Assembly: GCA_030690545.1 (NCBI GenBank)
Contig: JAUYGN010000076.1
Coordinates: 1 to 37,830, forward strand
Length of the DNA: 37,830 bases
Reading direction: 5' to 3'
From: Solirubrobacteraceae bacterium
GTDB lineage: Bacteria > Actinomycetota > Thermoleophilia > Solirubrobacterales > Solirubrobacteraceae
Made by a program: the position numbers and the translations under genes. How positions within the stretch are numbered: position 1 is the stretch's first letter; every line of letters begins with the position of its first letter. This document shows positions 11,336 through 21,047 of the stretch, piece by piece. The notes under the pieces were generated by a model. That model worked only from the letters and a program-made list of their open reading frames with translations, searched no databases and was not told the DNA's origin.

Positions 11336-11377
11336 CTCCGCCGGGCAACCTGGCGCATTTGGCGTGCATGCGGCACA

Positions 11378-11383
11378 TAGATT
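11378..11383 (+). promoter_or_regulatory. possible -10 box of the small membrane protein gene
   Basis: TAGATT in a locally AT-richer stretch. It would give a leader of about 60 nt that includes the Shine-Dalgarno sequence of the 36-aa ORF. No clear -35. Confidence 0.3.
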
Positions 11384-11450
11384 CAGGCCGCACGGCGCGG
11401 CGGGCTCGGCTGCTCGCGCTCGTCAACACTCACAAGGGAGAAGAGACCAC

Positions 11451-11561
11451 ATGGTGACCCCCGCGAAGATGTTCTTGGCGATCATCGCCTGCCTGCTGAT
11501 GCTCGGCGTGATCCTGGCGATGGCGATCATCCCGGAGAACACGCACCAGTACTACTTCTAG
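11451..11561 (+). CDS. 36-aa single-pass membrane protein
   Basis: Starts MVTPAKMFLAIIACLLMLG and ends in the polar tail PENTHQYYF: one hydrophobic helix (about residues 7-28) with a short, Tyr-rich C-terminus. A strong Shine-Dalgarno AAGGGAG (11433-11439) lies 11 nt before the ATG, and it has its own gap between the serA hairpin and the glucosidase, so I consider it a real gene. The composition differs from the surrounding GC-only shadow frames (Ile, Met, Asn and Tyr codons). I do not recognise the family; function unknown. Confidence 0.65.
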   Translation: MVTPAKMFLAIIACLLMLGVILAMAIIPENTHQYYF

Positions 11562-11630
11562 GCCGGTGGTCGCGCGGCTGGGTGGACGACGCCGGCCACC
11601 CACCCGGCGGTCCGCCTGATCGCCGCCGCG

Positions 11631-13160
11631 ATGCGCGAGCATGGGGAGGTGAGCGATCGGGCCGACAGCGGAGGACCCTGGTGGCGCGACGCCGTCGTGT
11701 ACCAGGTCTATCCGCGCTCCTTCCAGGACTCCGACGGCGACGGCGAGGGGGACCTGCGCGGCATCGCCGCGCGGCTGGAGCACGTCCGCCAGCTCGGCGC
11801 GGACGCGATCTGGCTGTCGCCGGTCTATCCGTCGCCGATGGCCGACGGCGGCTATGACGTCGCCGACTACGAGCAAGTCGATCCGCGCTTCGGCACGCTC
11901 GCCGACGCCGACGCGCTGATCGCCGCCGCGCACGAGCGCGGCCTGAGGCTGCTGATGGACGTCGTGCCCTGCCACACGTCGATCGAGCACCCGTGGTTCG
12001 CCGAGCATCCCGAGCGCTACGTCTGGTCGCCGCGCGACGACGGTCCTCCGAACAACTGGATCGCCTCCTTCGGGGGCCCCGCGTGGTCGCGCGATCCGCG
12101 CACCGGCCGCTGGTACCTGCACTCCTTCTATCCCGAGCAGCCCGATCTCGACTGGCGCCGCCAGGACGTGCGCGACGCGGTCGCCGGTGCCCTGCGCTTC
12201 TGGCTGGCGCGCGGCGTCGACGGCTTCCGGCTCGATGCGGTCGACCACCTGCTGAAGGACTCACAGCTGCGCGACGACCCGCCCGCGAGCGCGCCGCCGG
12301 TGCTGCCCGAGCACGCCGATGCCGAACGGCTCGAGCAGATCCACAGCCGCAACGCCCCCGACATCGGCGGCGCGCTCGCGGCGCTGCGCGAGGCCGCCGG
12401 CGACACGCTGCTCGCCGGCGAGGTCTACCTGCCGTGGCGGCAGCTGGCGCCCTACCTCGCGCACGTCGACTGCGCGTTCGCCTTCGAGCTGCTGCACGCG
12501 CCCTGGGAGGCGGCCGCGATCCGCGCCGCGATCGCTGCCGCGCTGCAGGACGACAGCAGCGGCGAGCAGGTCGCCTGGGTGCTGTCCAACCACGACTTCC
12601 CGCGCCTGCCCGACCGCGTCGGGGCGCGCAACGCGCGCGCCGCGGCGATGCTCTCGCTGACGCTGCCCGGCGCGGTCTTCGTCTACCAGGGCGACGAGCT
12701 CGGGATGGCCGACGGACCCGGTGGCGACCCGCCGCACGACCGGGCCGGCCGCGACCGCCACCGACACCCGATGCGCTGGGACGACGATCTCCCGCATGGC
12801 GACTTCACGGTGAGCGAGGCGCAGCCGTGGCTGCCCGCGATCGCGGTCGCCGGCGGCGGTGTCGCCCAGCAGCGCACCGACCCGGACTCGATCCTGCATC
12901 TGTACCGCGACCTGATCGCGCTGCGCCGCACGCTCGGCGCGGGCCTGACGTTCCTCGGCGAGGACGAGGGCGTCGCGGACGGCGTGCTCGCCTACCGGCG
13001 CGGCGACGAGCACCTCGTCGCGCTGAACCTCGGCGACGAGCCCCGGCCGGCTCCTTCGGCGGGCCGCGTTCTACGTCGGACGCACGCCGCTCGCACCCCC
13101 GCAGGGCTGGCTGCGCCCGTGCAGCTCTTGCCCGGCGAGGGATTCCTCGCCATGATCTGA
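11631..13160 (+). CDS. GH13 alpha-glucosidase / oligo-1,6-glucosidase
   Basis: 509 aa GH13 (alpha-amylase family) enzyme without signal peptide, so cytoplasmic. It starts with the typical WWRDAVVYQVYPRSFQDSDGDGEGD. The catalytic residues are in place: nucleophile D202 (GVDGFRLDAVDH), acid/base E264 (LLAGEVY) and transition-state stabiliser D322 (LSNHDFPR). It should release glucose from the non-reducing end of alpha-glucosides such as maltose, isomaltose or trehalose; the exact linkage cannot be read from sequence. The importer genes follow on the same strand. The start is uncertain: ATG 11631 lacks a clear ribosome-binding site, and the GTG at 11649 directly follows GGGGAG (too close). Confidence 0.9.
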   Translation: MREHGEVSDRADSGGPWWRDAVVYQVYPRSFQDSDGDGEGDLRGIAARLEHVRQLGADAIWLSPVYPSPMADGGYDVADYEQVDPRFGTLADADALIAAAHERGLRLLMDVVPCHTSIEHPWFAEHPERYVWSPRDDGPPNNWIASFGGPAWSRDPRTGRWYLHSFYPEQPDLDWRRQDVRDAVAGALRFWLARGVDGFRLDAVDHLLKDSQLRDDPPASAPPVLPEHADAERLEQIHSRNAPDIGGALAALREAAGDTLLAGEVYLPWRQLAPYLAHVDCAFAFELLHAPWEAAAIRAAIAAALQDDSSGEQVAWVLSNHDFPRLPDRVGARNARAAAMLSLTLPGAVFVYQGDELGMADGPGGDPPHDRAGRDRHRHPMRWDDDLPHGDFTVSEAQPWLPAIAVAGGGVAQQRTDPDSILHLYRDLIALRRTLGAGLTFLGEDEGVADGVLAYRRGDEHLVALNLGDEPRPAPSAGRVLRRTHAARTPAGLAAPVQLLPGEGFLAMI

Positions 13161-13203
13161 CATCGTGAGATTCGTGACGAGGTACGCGGGGTAGGGCGCG
13201 GCC

Positions 13204-14475
13204 ATGCGCAGGGGGATCGTGATCGCGCTGGCAATGGTCGTGTTCGCGGGCGGCCTCGTCGCCTGCGGCGCTGACGACGGCTCCGACGACGGCCCGGTGA
13301 CGCTGCGCTGGTTCATCTTCAACGAGCCCAGCGGCGGACCGCAGAAGATCGCCGAGCGCTGCTCGCAGCAGTCCGGCGGCCAGTACGAGATCGAGTTCGA
13401 GTACCTCCCGGCGGAGGCCGATCAGCAGCGCGAGCAGCTCGTCCGGCGGCTCGGCGCCGAGGACCCGTCGCTCGACCTGCTCGGCCTCGACGTCGTCTGG
13501 ACCGGCGAGTTCGCCAACGCCGGCTGGATCGCCCCGGTGCCGGCCAGCACCGCGCGGACGGTCAGCGCCAACGTCTTCTCGTCGGTCCTGCAGACGGCGC
13601 GCTTCGAGGGCCGTCTCTTCACGGTCCCGATCTGGTCCAACACGCAGCTGCTGTGGTATCGCAAGGACCTCGTGCCGACCGCCCCGGAGACCTGGGACGA
13701 GATGATCGACATGGCGGAGCGAATCGGCCCTGCCAGGGGTCGCATCCAGATCCAGGGCAACCGCTACGAAGGCCTCGTCGTGTGGGTCAACCAGCTGATC
13801 GAGTCGGCCGGCACGCAGGTGCTCGCAGGACCGACGGAGGTGCGCCTCGAGGAGGCGGCGACGAAGCGTGCGCTTGAGATCGTCGGCCGGCTGTCGCGCT
13901 CGCCGGTGGCGGCGCCGAACCTCACGACCTCCAACGAGGACAGCGCGCGGCTGGGGTTCGAGGCCGGCAACTCGGCGTTCCAGATCAACTACCCGTTCGT
14001 CCATCCGTCGGCGCGCAGCAACGCGCCGGAGATCTTCGAGCAGATGGCCGCCGCCCAGTTCCCGGCCGTCACCGCCGGCACGCCGGGCAGGCCCCCGATC
14101 GGCGGCATCAACATCGGCGTCTCGGCGTACTCCAGGCACCAGGCCGAGGCCTTCGCGGCGACCGAGTGCCTCGTCAAGGCCGAGAACCAGCTCGAGGTCG
14201 CGACGCTCGGCGGCCTGCCGCCGGTGCGTGAGGACCTCTACGACCAGCCCGCGATGAACGAGGAGGTCTATCCGGGCTACGCCGACGAGATCCGCGAGGC
14301 GATCCGCAACGGCGCCGCGCGCCCGTCGGAGTCGCCGGCCTACCAGGATCTGTCGCTGGCGATCCAGCGCGCGGTCCACCCGACGACGAAGATCGACCCG
14401 CGCAACCTCGACCCGGCCTACGAGGAGCTGCGCGACAACGTCGAGAAGGCGATCAAGCGCGAGGGGCTGCTGTGA
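13204..14475 (+). CDS. sugar ABC transporter substrate-binding lipoprotein (LpqY-like)
   Basis: 423 aa. N-terminal lipoprotein signal with lipobox LVAC (Cys21), then an acidic linker and a family 1 extracellular solute-binding fold (VTLRWFIFNEPSGG, FTVPIWSNTQLLWYRKDL, GGINIGVSAYSRHQAEAF). Order and type (binding protein, two permeases, ATPase) match the LpqY-SugA-SugB-SugC trehalose importer of mycobacteria, which fits the neighbouring alpha-glucosidase. Trehalose versus maltose is inference. The ATG at 13204 lies 43 bases after the glucosidase. Confidence 0.88.
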   Translation: MRRGIVIALAMVVFAGGLVACGADDGSDDGPVTLRWFIFNEPSGGPQKIAERCSQQSGGQYEIEFEYLPAEADQQREQLVRRLGAEDPSLDLLGLDVVWTGEFANAGWIAPVPASTARTVSANVFSSVLQTARFEGRLFTVPIWSNTQLLWYRKDLVPTAPETWDEMIDMAERIGPARGRIQIQGNRYEGLVVWVNQLIESAGTQVLAGPTEVRLEEAATKRALEIVGRLSRSPVAAPNLTTSNEDSARLGFEAGNSAFQINYPFVHPSARSNAPEIFEQMAAAQFPAVTAGTPGRPPIGGINIGVSAYSRHQAEAFAATECLVKAENQLEVATLGGLPPVREDLYDQPAMNEEVYPGYADEIREAIRNGAARPSESPAYQDLSLAIQRAVHPTTKIDPRNLDPAYEELRDNVEKAIKREGLL

Positions 14476-14521
14476 CCGGGCGCCACCGCTCGATCGTCGA
14501 GCCGGAACGCGGGTCCTCGCG

Positions 14522-15466
14522 ATGACCGCCGTCCCGGCTGGCCGCAAGGCATCGCGCAAGCGCGGCGGGCCGGCGAAGACGAGCGACCGCACGAAGGCCG
14601 AGCGCAAGCTCGCCTACATGCTGTGCGCGCCGGCGGTCATCGTGATGCTGCTCGTCACGGTCTATCCGATCCTCTACGCGATCGCGCTGTCGGTCCAGCG
14701 GGTCGACCTGCGCTTCCCCGAGGAGAGCGGCTTCGTCGGCCTCGACAACTACGTCGCCGTGCTGAGCTCGCCGCTGTGGTGGCAGGACGTCTTCAACACG
14801 ACGCTGATCACCGTCGTCTCGGTCTCGATCGAGCTCGTGCTCGGCCTGGCGCTCGCGCTGATCATGCACCGCGCGCTGTTCGGCCGCGGCCTGATCCGCA
14901 CCTCGGTGCTGATCCCGTACGGGATCGTCACCGTCGTCGCGGCCTTCGCCTGGTTCTTCGCCTTCGACCCGAGCAGCGGCTTCGTCAACAGCCTGCCCTT
15001 CATCGGCGAGGACAAGTCCTGGTTCGGCGATCGCGGCAGCGCGTTCAGCGTGATCATCATGACCGAGGTCTGGAAGACGACGCCCTTCATGGCGCTGCTG
15101 CTGCTCGCCGGCCTGGCGACGATCGACGAGGGCCTCTACGAAGCCGCCAAGGTCGACGGCGCGAACGCCTGGCAGCGCTTCGTGAAGATCACGCTGCCGC
15201 TGCTCAAGCCGGCGCTGCTCGTCGCCCTGCTGTTCCGCACGCTGGACGCCTTCCGCGTGTTCGACTCGATCTTCATCATGACGCGCGGCTCGCAGGACAC
15301 CGAGTCGGTCTCGATCCTCGCCTACAACCAGCTCATCTCGCGCCTGAACCTCGGCCTCGGCTCGGCCGTGTCGGTGCTGATCTTCATCATCGTGCTGCTG
15401 ATCGCGTTCGCCTTCGTGCGCGGCCTGGGGACCGCGGTCCCGGCATCGCAGGGGGAGAAGAAGTAG
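14522..15466 (+). CDS. sugar ABC transporter permease (SugA-like)
   Basis: 314 aa inner-membrane subunit, MalF-type. A Lys/Arg-rich cytoplasmic N-terminus precedes about six membrane helices (first at [23 protein letters not shown], about 31-53). The EAA loop that docks on the ATPase reads [20 protein letters not shown]. It starts 46 bases after the binding protein and is followed two bases later by the second permease, whose GGGGGAG ribosome site lies within its own last codons. Confidence 0.92.
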   Translation: MTAVPAGRKASRKRGGPAKTSDRTKAERKLAYMLCAPAVIVMLLVTVYPILYAIALSVQRVDLRFPEESGFVGLDNYVAVLSSPLWWQDVFNTTLITVVSVSIELVLGLALALIMHRALFGRGLIRTSVLIPYGIVTVVAAFAWFFAFDPSSGFVNSLPFIGEDKSWFGDRGSAFSVIIMTEVWKTTPFMALLLLAGLATIDEGLYEAAKVDGANAWQRFVKITLPLLKPALLVALLFRTLDAFRVFDSIFIMTRGSQDTESVSILAYNQLISRLNLGLGSAVSVLIFIIVLLIAFAFVRGLGTAVPASQGEKK

Positions 15467-15468
15467 CG

Positions 15469-16311
15469 ATGCGCAACCGCAGCCCGCGCGCCTACCTCGC
15501 CTCGACGGCCGCGCTGCTGATCGTGCTCTTCTACGCGCTGATCCCGGTCCTCTGGCTGCTGTCGCTGTCGTTCAAGACGCCCGCCACGGTCAGCGACCGG
15601 AAGTTCATCCCGCAGGACGTCACGTTCGAGAACTACACGTCGCTGTTCGCGGGCGGCCTGGACTCGGCGCTGCTGCGGCCGCTGATCAACTCGATCTCGA
15701 TCGCGCTGATCGCGACCGTGATCGCGGTCACGCTGGCGGCGTTCACCGCCTACGCGATCGCGCGGCTGGACTTCCCCGGCAAGACGGTGATCCTCGCCGG
15801 CGCGCTGGCGATCGCGATGTTCCCGCCGATCTCCGTCGTCGGGCCGCTGTTCGACATGTGGCGCACGCTCGGCCTGTACGACACCTACGTCGGCCTGATC
15901 ATCCCGTACCTGACGTTCGCGCTGCCGCTGGCGATCTATACGCTCGTCGCGTTCTTCCGGGAGATCCCCTGGGAGCTCGAGCAGGCGGCCCAGGTCGACG
16001 GCGCGACGCCGTGGCAGGCGTTTCGCAAGATCATCCTGCCGCTCGCCGCGCCGGGCGTCTTCACCGCGGCGATCCTCGTCTTCATCTTCGCCTGGAACGA
16101 CTTCGTGTTCGCGATCACGCTGACGTCGTCGGACTCGGCGCGCACCGTGCCGGCGGCGCTCGCCTTCTTCACCGGCGACTCGCAGTTCACGGCCCCGACC
16201 GGCAACATCGCCGCCGCGGCCATCCTCGTGACGATCCCGATCATCGTCTTCGTGCTCATCTTCCAGCGCCGCATCGTCGCCGGGCTCACGGCGGGCGCCG
16301 TCAAGGGATAG
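15469..16311 (+). CDS. sugar ABC transporter permease (SugB-like)
   Basis: 280 aa, MalG-type permease with six predicted membrane helices, starting [20 protein letters not shown]. The EAA loop reads [21 protein letters not shown]. The ATG at 15469 is set by the Shine-Dalgarno GGGGGAG about 12 nt upstream and by the alignment of the first membrane helix; the frame is open further upstream but that is a shadow of the first permease. Pairs with it as the heterodimeric channel. Confidence 0.92.
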   Translation: MRNRSPRAYLASTAALLIVLFYALIPVLWLLSLSFKTPATVSDRKFIPQDVTFENYTSLFAGGLDSALLRPLINSISIALIATVIAVTLAAFTAYAIARLDFPGKTVILAGALAIAMFPPISVVGPLFDMWRTLGLYDTYVGLIIPYLTFALPLAIYTLVAFFREIPWELEQAAQVDGATPWQAFRKIILPLAAPGVFTAAILVFIFAWNDFVFAITLTSSDSARTVPAALAFFTGDSQFTAPTGNIAAAAILVTIPIIVFVLIFQRRIVAGLTAGAVKG

Positions 16312-16325
16312 GGGGTTCATCTCGC

Positions 16326-17615
<1,290 letters not shown>

Positions 17616-17618
17616 CGT

Positions 17619-17634
17619 CATGCGGATCGCGGTC
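17619..17634 (+). repeat. 16-bp direct repeat, upstream copy
   Basis: CATGCGGATCGCGGTC here is identical to 17713-17728, the start-codon region of the next gene (ATGCGGATCGCGGTC encodes MRIAV). The two copies flank the palindrome at 17639-17689. It looks like a small duplication of the gene start. Confidence 0.7.
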
Positions 17635-17638
17635 GGCA

Positions 17639-17689
17639 GGGGGTGTGGCGGATCAGCCTCGGCCCGCAAGGCTGATCCGCCACACCCCC
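17639..17689. repeat. palindromic intergenic repeat, copy 1
   Basis: Perfect 21-bp inverted repeat: 17639-17659 (GGGGGTGTGGCGGATCAGCC plus T) pairs with 17669-17689 around the 9-nt loop CGGCCCGCA. A second copy with the same arms and a related loop is at 19930-19984. It follows the sugC-like stop codon and its right arm reaches the -35 area of the next gene. It may act as a terminator or be a REP-like dispersed element. Confidence 0.85.
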
Positions 17690-17699
17690 ACCGCTGGAG

Positions 17700-17705
17700 T
17701 ACCGT
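17700..17705 (+). promoter_or_regulatory. -10 box of the F420-reductase-like gene (leaderless)
   Basis: TACCGT, 8 nt before the ATG at 17714. The -35 position would fall inside the right arm of the palindrome. Confidence 0.4.
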
Positions 17706-17713
17706 TCTGGTGC

Positions 17714-18382
17714 ATGCGGATCGCGGTCCTCGGCACCGGCACCGTCGGTAGGACGCTCGGCAGCGCGCTGCTGCGAGGCGGCCACGAGGTGCGGCTCGGC
17801 TCGCGTGCCGCCGACAACGAGGCGGCGGTCGCCTGGGTGGCGGAGCACGGCGACCAGGCGAGCGCAGGCACGTTCGCCGACGCGGCCGGCTTCGGCGAGC
17901 TCGTCATCAACGCCACCGCCGGCGCGGCCTCGCTGGACGCGCTCGCGCTCGCGGGCGAGCAGCAGCTCGCCGGCAAGGTGCTGATCGACGTCGCCAACCC
18001 GCTCGACTTCTCGCGAGGGATGCCGCCGACGCTGACCGTCTGCAACGACGACTCGCTCGGCGAGCAGGTCCAGCGCGCATTCCCCGAGGCACGGGTTGTC
18101 AAGGCGCTGAACACCGTCACGGCGGCGGTGATGGTGCAGCCGTCGCTCGTGCCCGGTCAGCACACCGTCTTCGTCGCCGGCGACGACGCCGAGGCCAAGG
18201 CGACGGCGAGCGAGCTGCTCGGCGAGCTCGGCTGGCCCGCGTCGTCGATCCTCGACCTCGGTGACATCACGGCCGCCCGCGGGACCGAGATGTACATGGC
18301 GCTCTGGATCCGGCTCTGGGGCGCGCTCGGCAGCGCGGTGCTGAACATCGAGGTGCGCCCCGGCATGGCACCCGCCGGGTGA
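17714..18382 (+). CDS. NADPH-dependent F420 reductase-like oxidoreductase
   Basis: 222 aa. An N-terminal Rossmann motif MRIAVLGTGTVGRTLGSAL is followed by GHEVRLGSRAADN, where Ser-Arg after the second strand suits NADPH. The fold signature (INATAG, LIDVANPLDFSRGMPPTL, VVKALNTVTAAVM) is that of the F420_oxidored family, whose members reduce F420 or act as small NADP-binding reductases; actual F420 use is inference. It is the last gene before the gene-poor AT-richer patch. Confidence 0.8.
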   Translation: MRIAVLGTGTVGRTLGSALLRGGHEVRLGSRAADNEAAVAWVAEHGDQASAGTFADAAGFGELVINATAGAASLDALALAGEQQLAGKVLIDVANPLDFSRGMPPTLTVCNDDSLGEQVQRAFPEARVVKALNTVTAAVMVQPSLVPGQHTVFVAGDDAEAKATASELLGELGWPASSILDLGDITAARGTEMYMALWIRLWGALGSAVLNIEVRPGMAPAG

Positions 18383-18797
18383 CGCGCCTGGCGCTCGTCG
18401 CCGTTGCGTTCCTCGCCATCGCGGAGCGATCAGCGCGAGCGGCAGCAGTCCGCAGATCACGCGTGCCGCTGCGACGTAACCCTGCCGGGGCTCGCCGAGC
18501 GGCCAGCCTGATCGCCGCTCCTGGGTGGCTGCGGCTTGGGTAGCGGGCGAGCGCCTTCATCGCCGACACCGCGGGCTTCGGCGGCCTCTCGGTACGGGCC
18601 TATGCGGGGGCCGGGTGCGCTGTCCGCCGGCTGCCGCCGCGTCCACGTCGCGCAGGGGGCGGACACGGATCCGGGCGCGCATCCCGCGCGCCGGGAAGTG
18701 GACCACGTTGGACGCACGTACGCGCATCGTGACTTGCGCAGAGTCCTGGGGCCAAGGATCGGCTGCGACCGATGTCGCCCACCCGTAGAGTGGTGTC
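18383..18797. other. gene-poor stretch with possible coding relic
   Basis: No convincing gene in 415 bp. One minus-strand reading at about 18395-18505 looks protein-like (WPLGEPRQGYVAAAR, then VICGLLPLALIAPRW) and could be a remnant of a membrane protein, but it lacks a start and flanking similarity. The rest shows only GC-rich shadows. The -10 box of the broken gene lies at the right end. Confidence 0.3.
18786..18791 (+). promoter_or_regulatory. -10 box of the broken UDG-like gene
   Basis: TAGAGT, 6 nt before the ATG at 18798, the same leaderless arrangement as at several intact genes here. It supports 18798 as the original start. Confidence 0.4.
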
Positions 18798-19721
18798 ATG
18801 GAAGAGGAGTCGGTGAGGCAGATCCTGGCTGACCTTGATCCTTGGTGGGCCACCGAGCAGCGGGTGTCTTTGCTGTCGCGTCTGTCACGGTTATAGGAAG
18901 ACAACGACGTAGTTCGTGATGGCTTCGCATCGACGTTGCAGGACTGCTGTCCTTCAAGGGTTGCGTGCTGGGCCAACGCTAGGGATCGTCGGCAACCCGT
19001 CTTTCAGGCGGACTATGGGGCTGGCGAGAACGGCTCGATCTTCTGGCCGTTCATCGGCGATGAGTACGGGGAAGGCGGTCTCTGCGTCGTCTCGCTCAAC
19101 TTGAACAACGCCGCAGGGACGTGCTGGGGCGGTCTGCCCATCGAGTACCGCATCGCACGACGGGTCCTTGCTCGCTGGGCTGAAGGCAAGAAGGCCGTCT
19201 ATCACCGCAGCCTGTTCCACTGGCGGCTGATGGTGTCAGCGCGATGTGTCCTCTCGAGTCTGGATCAGGAAGAGCCAGAGTCGTCTCCGACGCTTGCGCA
19301 GACATCGGCTGCTCTACACCGCATAGCTCGGGTCCAAGCCGTCAAGTGCGCGCCACGGAATCGGCGCAGTTATCCCACGAGCACGATGCGCCGGGAGTGC
19401 CCAAGTCGTTTCGCGCGGCAAGAGCTAGACATCCTCTTACCATCGGCGCTCCTCGCCATGGGCAAGGACGCGGCGCGTGCGGTTCAAGAGCTTGGCCACG
19501 TGCAATGGACCGAGACTTCAGCCGTCTATAAGCGAGGCGTCATGCGAAGCGGTTCCGGTAGGCCGCTCGACGTCTTCCTCCTCCCGCATCCCAGTGCTCG
19601 TGGAAGCCTCTGGCGACAAGGTCAGGACCGGCACGTAGCGAGTCTTTGCGCAACAACCGCTGCGACGCTGATACCAGGTGGTTGCGTTGATTCGGGTGAT
19701 CCGGGTCAGATCGTCGCGTAG
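18798..19721 (+). pseudogene. uracil-DNA glycosylase-like protein, interrupted by TAG
   Basis: One reading frame runs from ATG 18798 to 19721 with a single in-frame TAG at 18894-18896. The first part codes 32 residues (MEEESVRQILADLDPWW...). The second codes about 270 residues with UDG-superfamily hallmarks: DYGAGENGSIFWPFIGDEYG, VKCAPRNRRSYPT followed by C and a helix, LLAMGKDAARAV, and the C-terminal LPHPSARGSLW. The only downstream restart is a TTG at 18936, so the protein is probably inactive or made as a shorter form. Codon and base use are clearly less GC-rich than the neighbours (AGG, TTG, TTA, GAA), suggesting horizontal acquisition. A sequencing error at the TAG is possible. Family assignment is by pattern only. 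Confidence 0.6.
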
Positions 19722-19929
19722 CCCGCAATCGGGTCACTGTCTGCGCGTGGCACCCATGGCAGCCAGGCCGTGGCCGGGTGCTCGGCCTGAACGCCATGTC
19801 ACGGCAGGAACCCGCTCCGGCCGAGACGCTTCGCGACGGTTCCAGGCACACTCTCTCGGGCACTACCGCCTTGGACGAAACGCAGTGCTCCCATATCGGG
19901 CCCGCATGAGCGCTTTCTCGCTCTCCGGG
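19722..19929. other. non-coding, AT-richer spacer
   Basis: No supportable gene. Its composition matches the broken UDG-like gene to its left, so it probably belongs to the same acquired patch, which ends at the palindromic repeat. Confidence 0.3.
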
Positions 19930-19984
19930 CCAGGGGTGGGGTGGATCAGCCTTGGCCGGCGAGGCTGATCCGCCACACCCCCGG
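19930..19984. repeat. palindromic intergenic repeat, copy 2
   Basis: Arms 19930-19952 and 19962-19984 (right arm AGGCTGATCCGCCACACCCC plus CGG) flank the loop TGGCCGGCG. The arms have two mismatches and one G-T pair; the right arm equals that of copy 1 over 21 bases. It lies between the convergent ends of the broken gene (+) and the ParB-domain gene (-), a place suited to a bidirectional terminator. Confidence 0.85.
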
Positions 19985-20032
19985 CCGTCTGCAGGGCTCG
20001 ACATGGCGTCGCTGCTCGACGATCCGAGCGCG

Positions 20033-20875
20033 CTACCGCTCGCGCCGCACGCGCTCGATCGCTTCGTCGCTCCACTCCTGCGTGCGCATGATCCGGTAGC
20101 GCTTGCCCGACAGCCGCAGGTAGGCGTCGGTCTCGGTCTCGCGGCGGCCGACGAGGTCGGCTTCGTGCAGGATGGCGACGACCGGGACGTACTCCTCCTC
20201 GAACCAGCGCAGCGCGGCCTGCGGGCGGTCGAGGTAGCGCTCGTCCTGCTGGACGAGGCGAAATCCCCACGCCTCGACGCCCTCGGCGAGCGTGCCGTAC
20301 TCGATCGGGTCGGTCAGCGCGATCCGCGCTCGCGCATCGGGCGGCAGCGGGACGCGTTCGTGGAAGAGGCGCTCGTGGCTCTTGCACGGCAGGTCGGCCA
20401 GGGTGAGCGAGCGGTCGGCCCCGAGGCGGGTCGTGACCTCGACGACGTGGGCGTCGATCGTGTCGCGGCCCTGCGATCGCGCGACCGCGACGCGGTGGTG
20501 GCCGTCGCGCACGAAGTGCAGCTCCCCGACGCGGTAGACGTCGATCGGCGGCAGCGAGGCGCCGCGCCGGGCGGCCTCCGCGATCCGCTCGAAGCGCACC
20601 CGCGCGCGCGACGACGTGGGGCGAAACTGGCGATCGAACTCCTTGCGTCGGTCGACCGTGCCGGCGATCGAATCGAGCGCGATCGACCGCACGCCGAGGT
20701 CGCGCTCGCCGGCGTGGCCGAGCGCGTCGATGACCTCGTCGAAGGACAGCATGACCTCGACGTCGCCGGGCTCCAGGCGCAGCAGCGCGCTGAGCCGCGC
20801 GAGCATCCGCCGCCGTCGCGCGCGCAGGAAGTCGTCCTGCGCGTCCTGGGCGGGGAATCCCGTGTCACGGGCCAT
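20033..20875 (-). CDS. ParB N-terminal-like domain protein
   Basis: 280 aa. The central part (about 60-150) is a ParB/sulfiredoxin-like fold: VRSIALDSIAGTVDRRKEFDRQFRPT, then PPIDVYRVGELHFVRDGHHRVAVARSQG, where DGHHR is the GxxR-type nucleotide-binding motif. It lacks a helix-turn-helix and is too short for a chromosome-partitioning ParB; similar actinobacterial proteins are of unknown role. The C-terminus (ALRWFEEEYVPVVAILHEADL...) is alpha-helical. The ATG at 20875 is favoured by a promoter ending 6 nt upstream. It follows leuA on the same strand with a 172-bp gap. Confidence 0.75.
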   Translation of the reverse strand: MARDTGFPAQDAQDDFLRARRRRMLARLSALLRLEPGDVEVMLSFDEVIDALGHAGERDLGVRSIALDSIAGTVDRRKEFDRQFRPTSSRARVRFERIAEAARRGASLPPIDVYRVGELHFVRDGHHRVAVARSQGRDTIDAHVVEVTTRLGADRSLTLADLPCKSHERLFHERVPLPPDARARIALTDPIEYGTLAEGVEAWGFRLVQQDERYLDRPQAALRWFEEEYVPVVAILHEADLVGRRETETDAYLRLSGKRYRIMRTQEWSDEAIERVRRER

Positions 20876-20881
20876 GCGCTC

Positions 20882-20912
20882 ATTGTGCCCCGTTTCGCCC
20901 CGCGGGCGTCAA
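20882..20912 (-). promoter_or_regulatory. promoter of the ParB-domain gene
   Basis: Minus strand TTGACG (20912-20907), 19-nt spacer, CACAAT (20887-20882), then 6 nt to the ATG. The spacer is a little long, but both boxes are good, and the transcript would be leaderless. Confidence 0.45.
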
Positions 20913-21009
20913 GGCCGCCCGCCCGCGCCGCGTCGCCGTTCGGGGCCGCGGTCAGCGCGCGCGCACGATCGCGCCCGTACGCGCGTCATACGCGTCCGGA
21001 GCCGCGGCA

Positions 21010-21026
21010 GACCGCTCGCGGCGGTC
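21010..21026 (-). terminator. weak hairpin after leuA
   Basis: GACCGC/GCGGTC with a 5-nt loop, about 20 bases downstream of the leuA stop; no T-run. Low confidence. Confidence 0.25.
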
Positions 21027-21047
21027 GGGCGACGCGTGCGACGCCGG

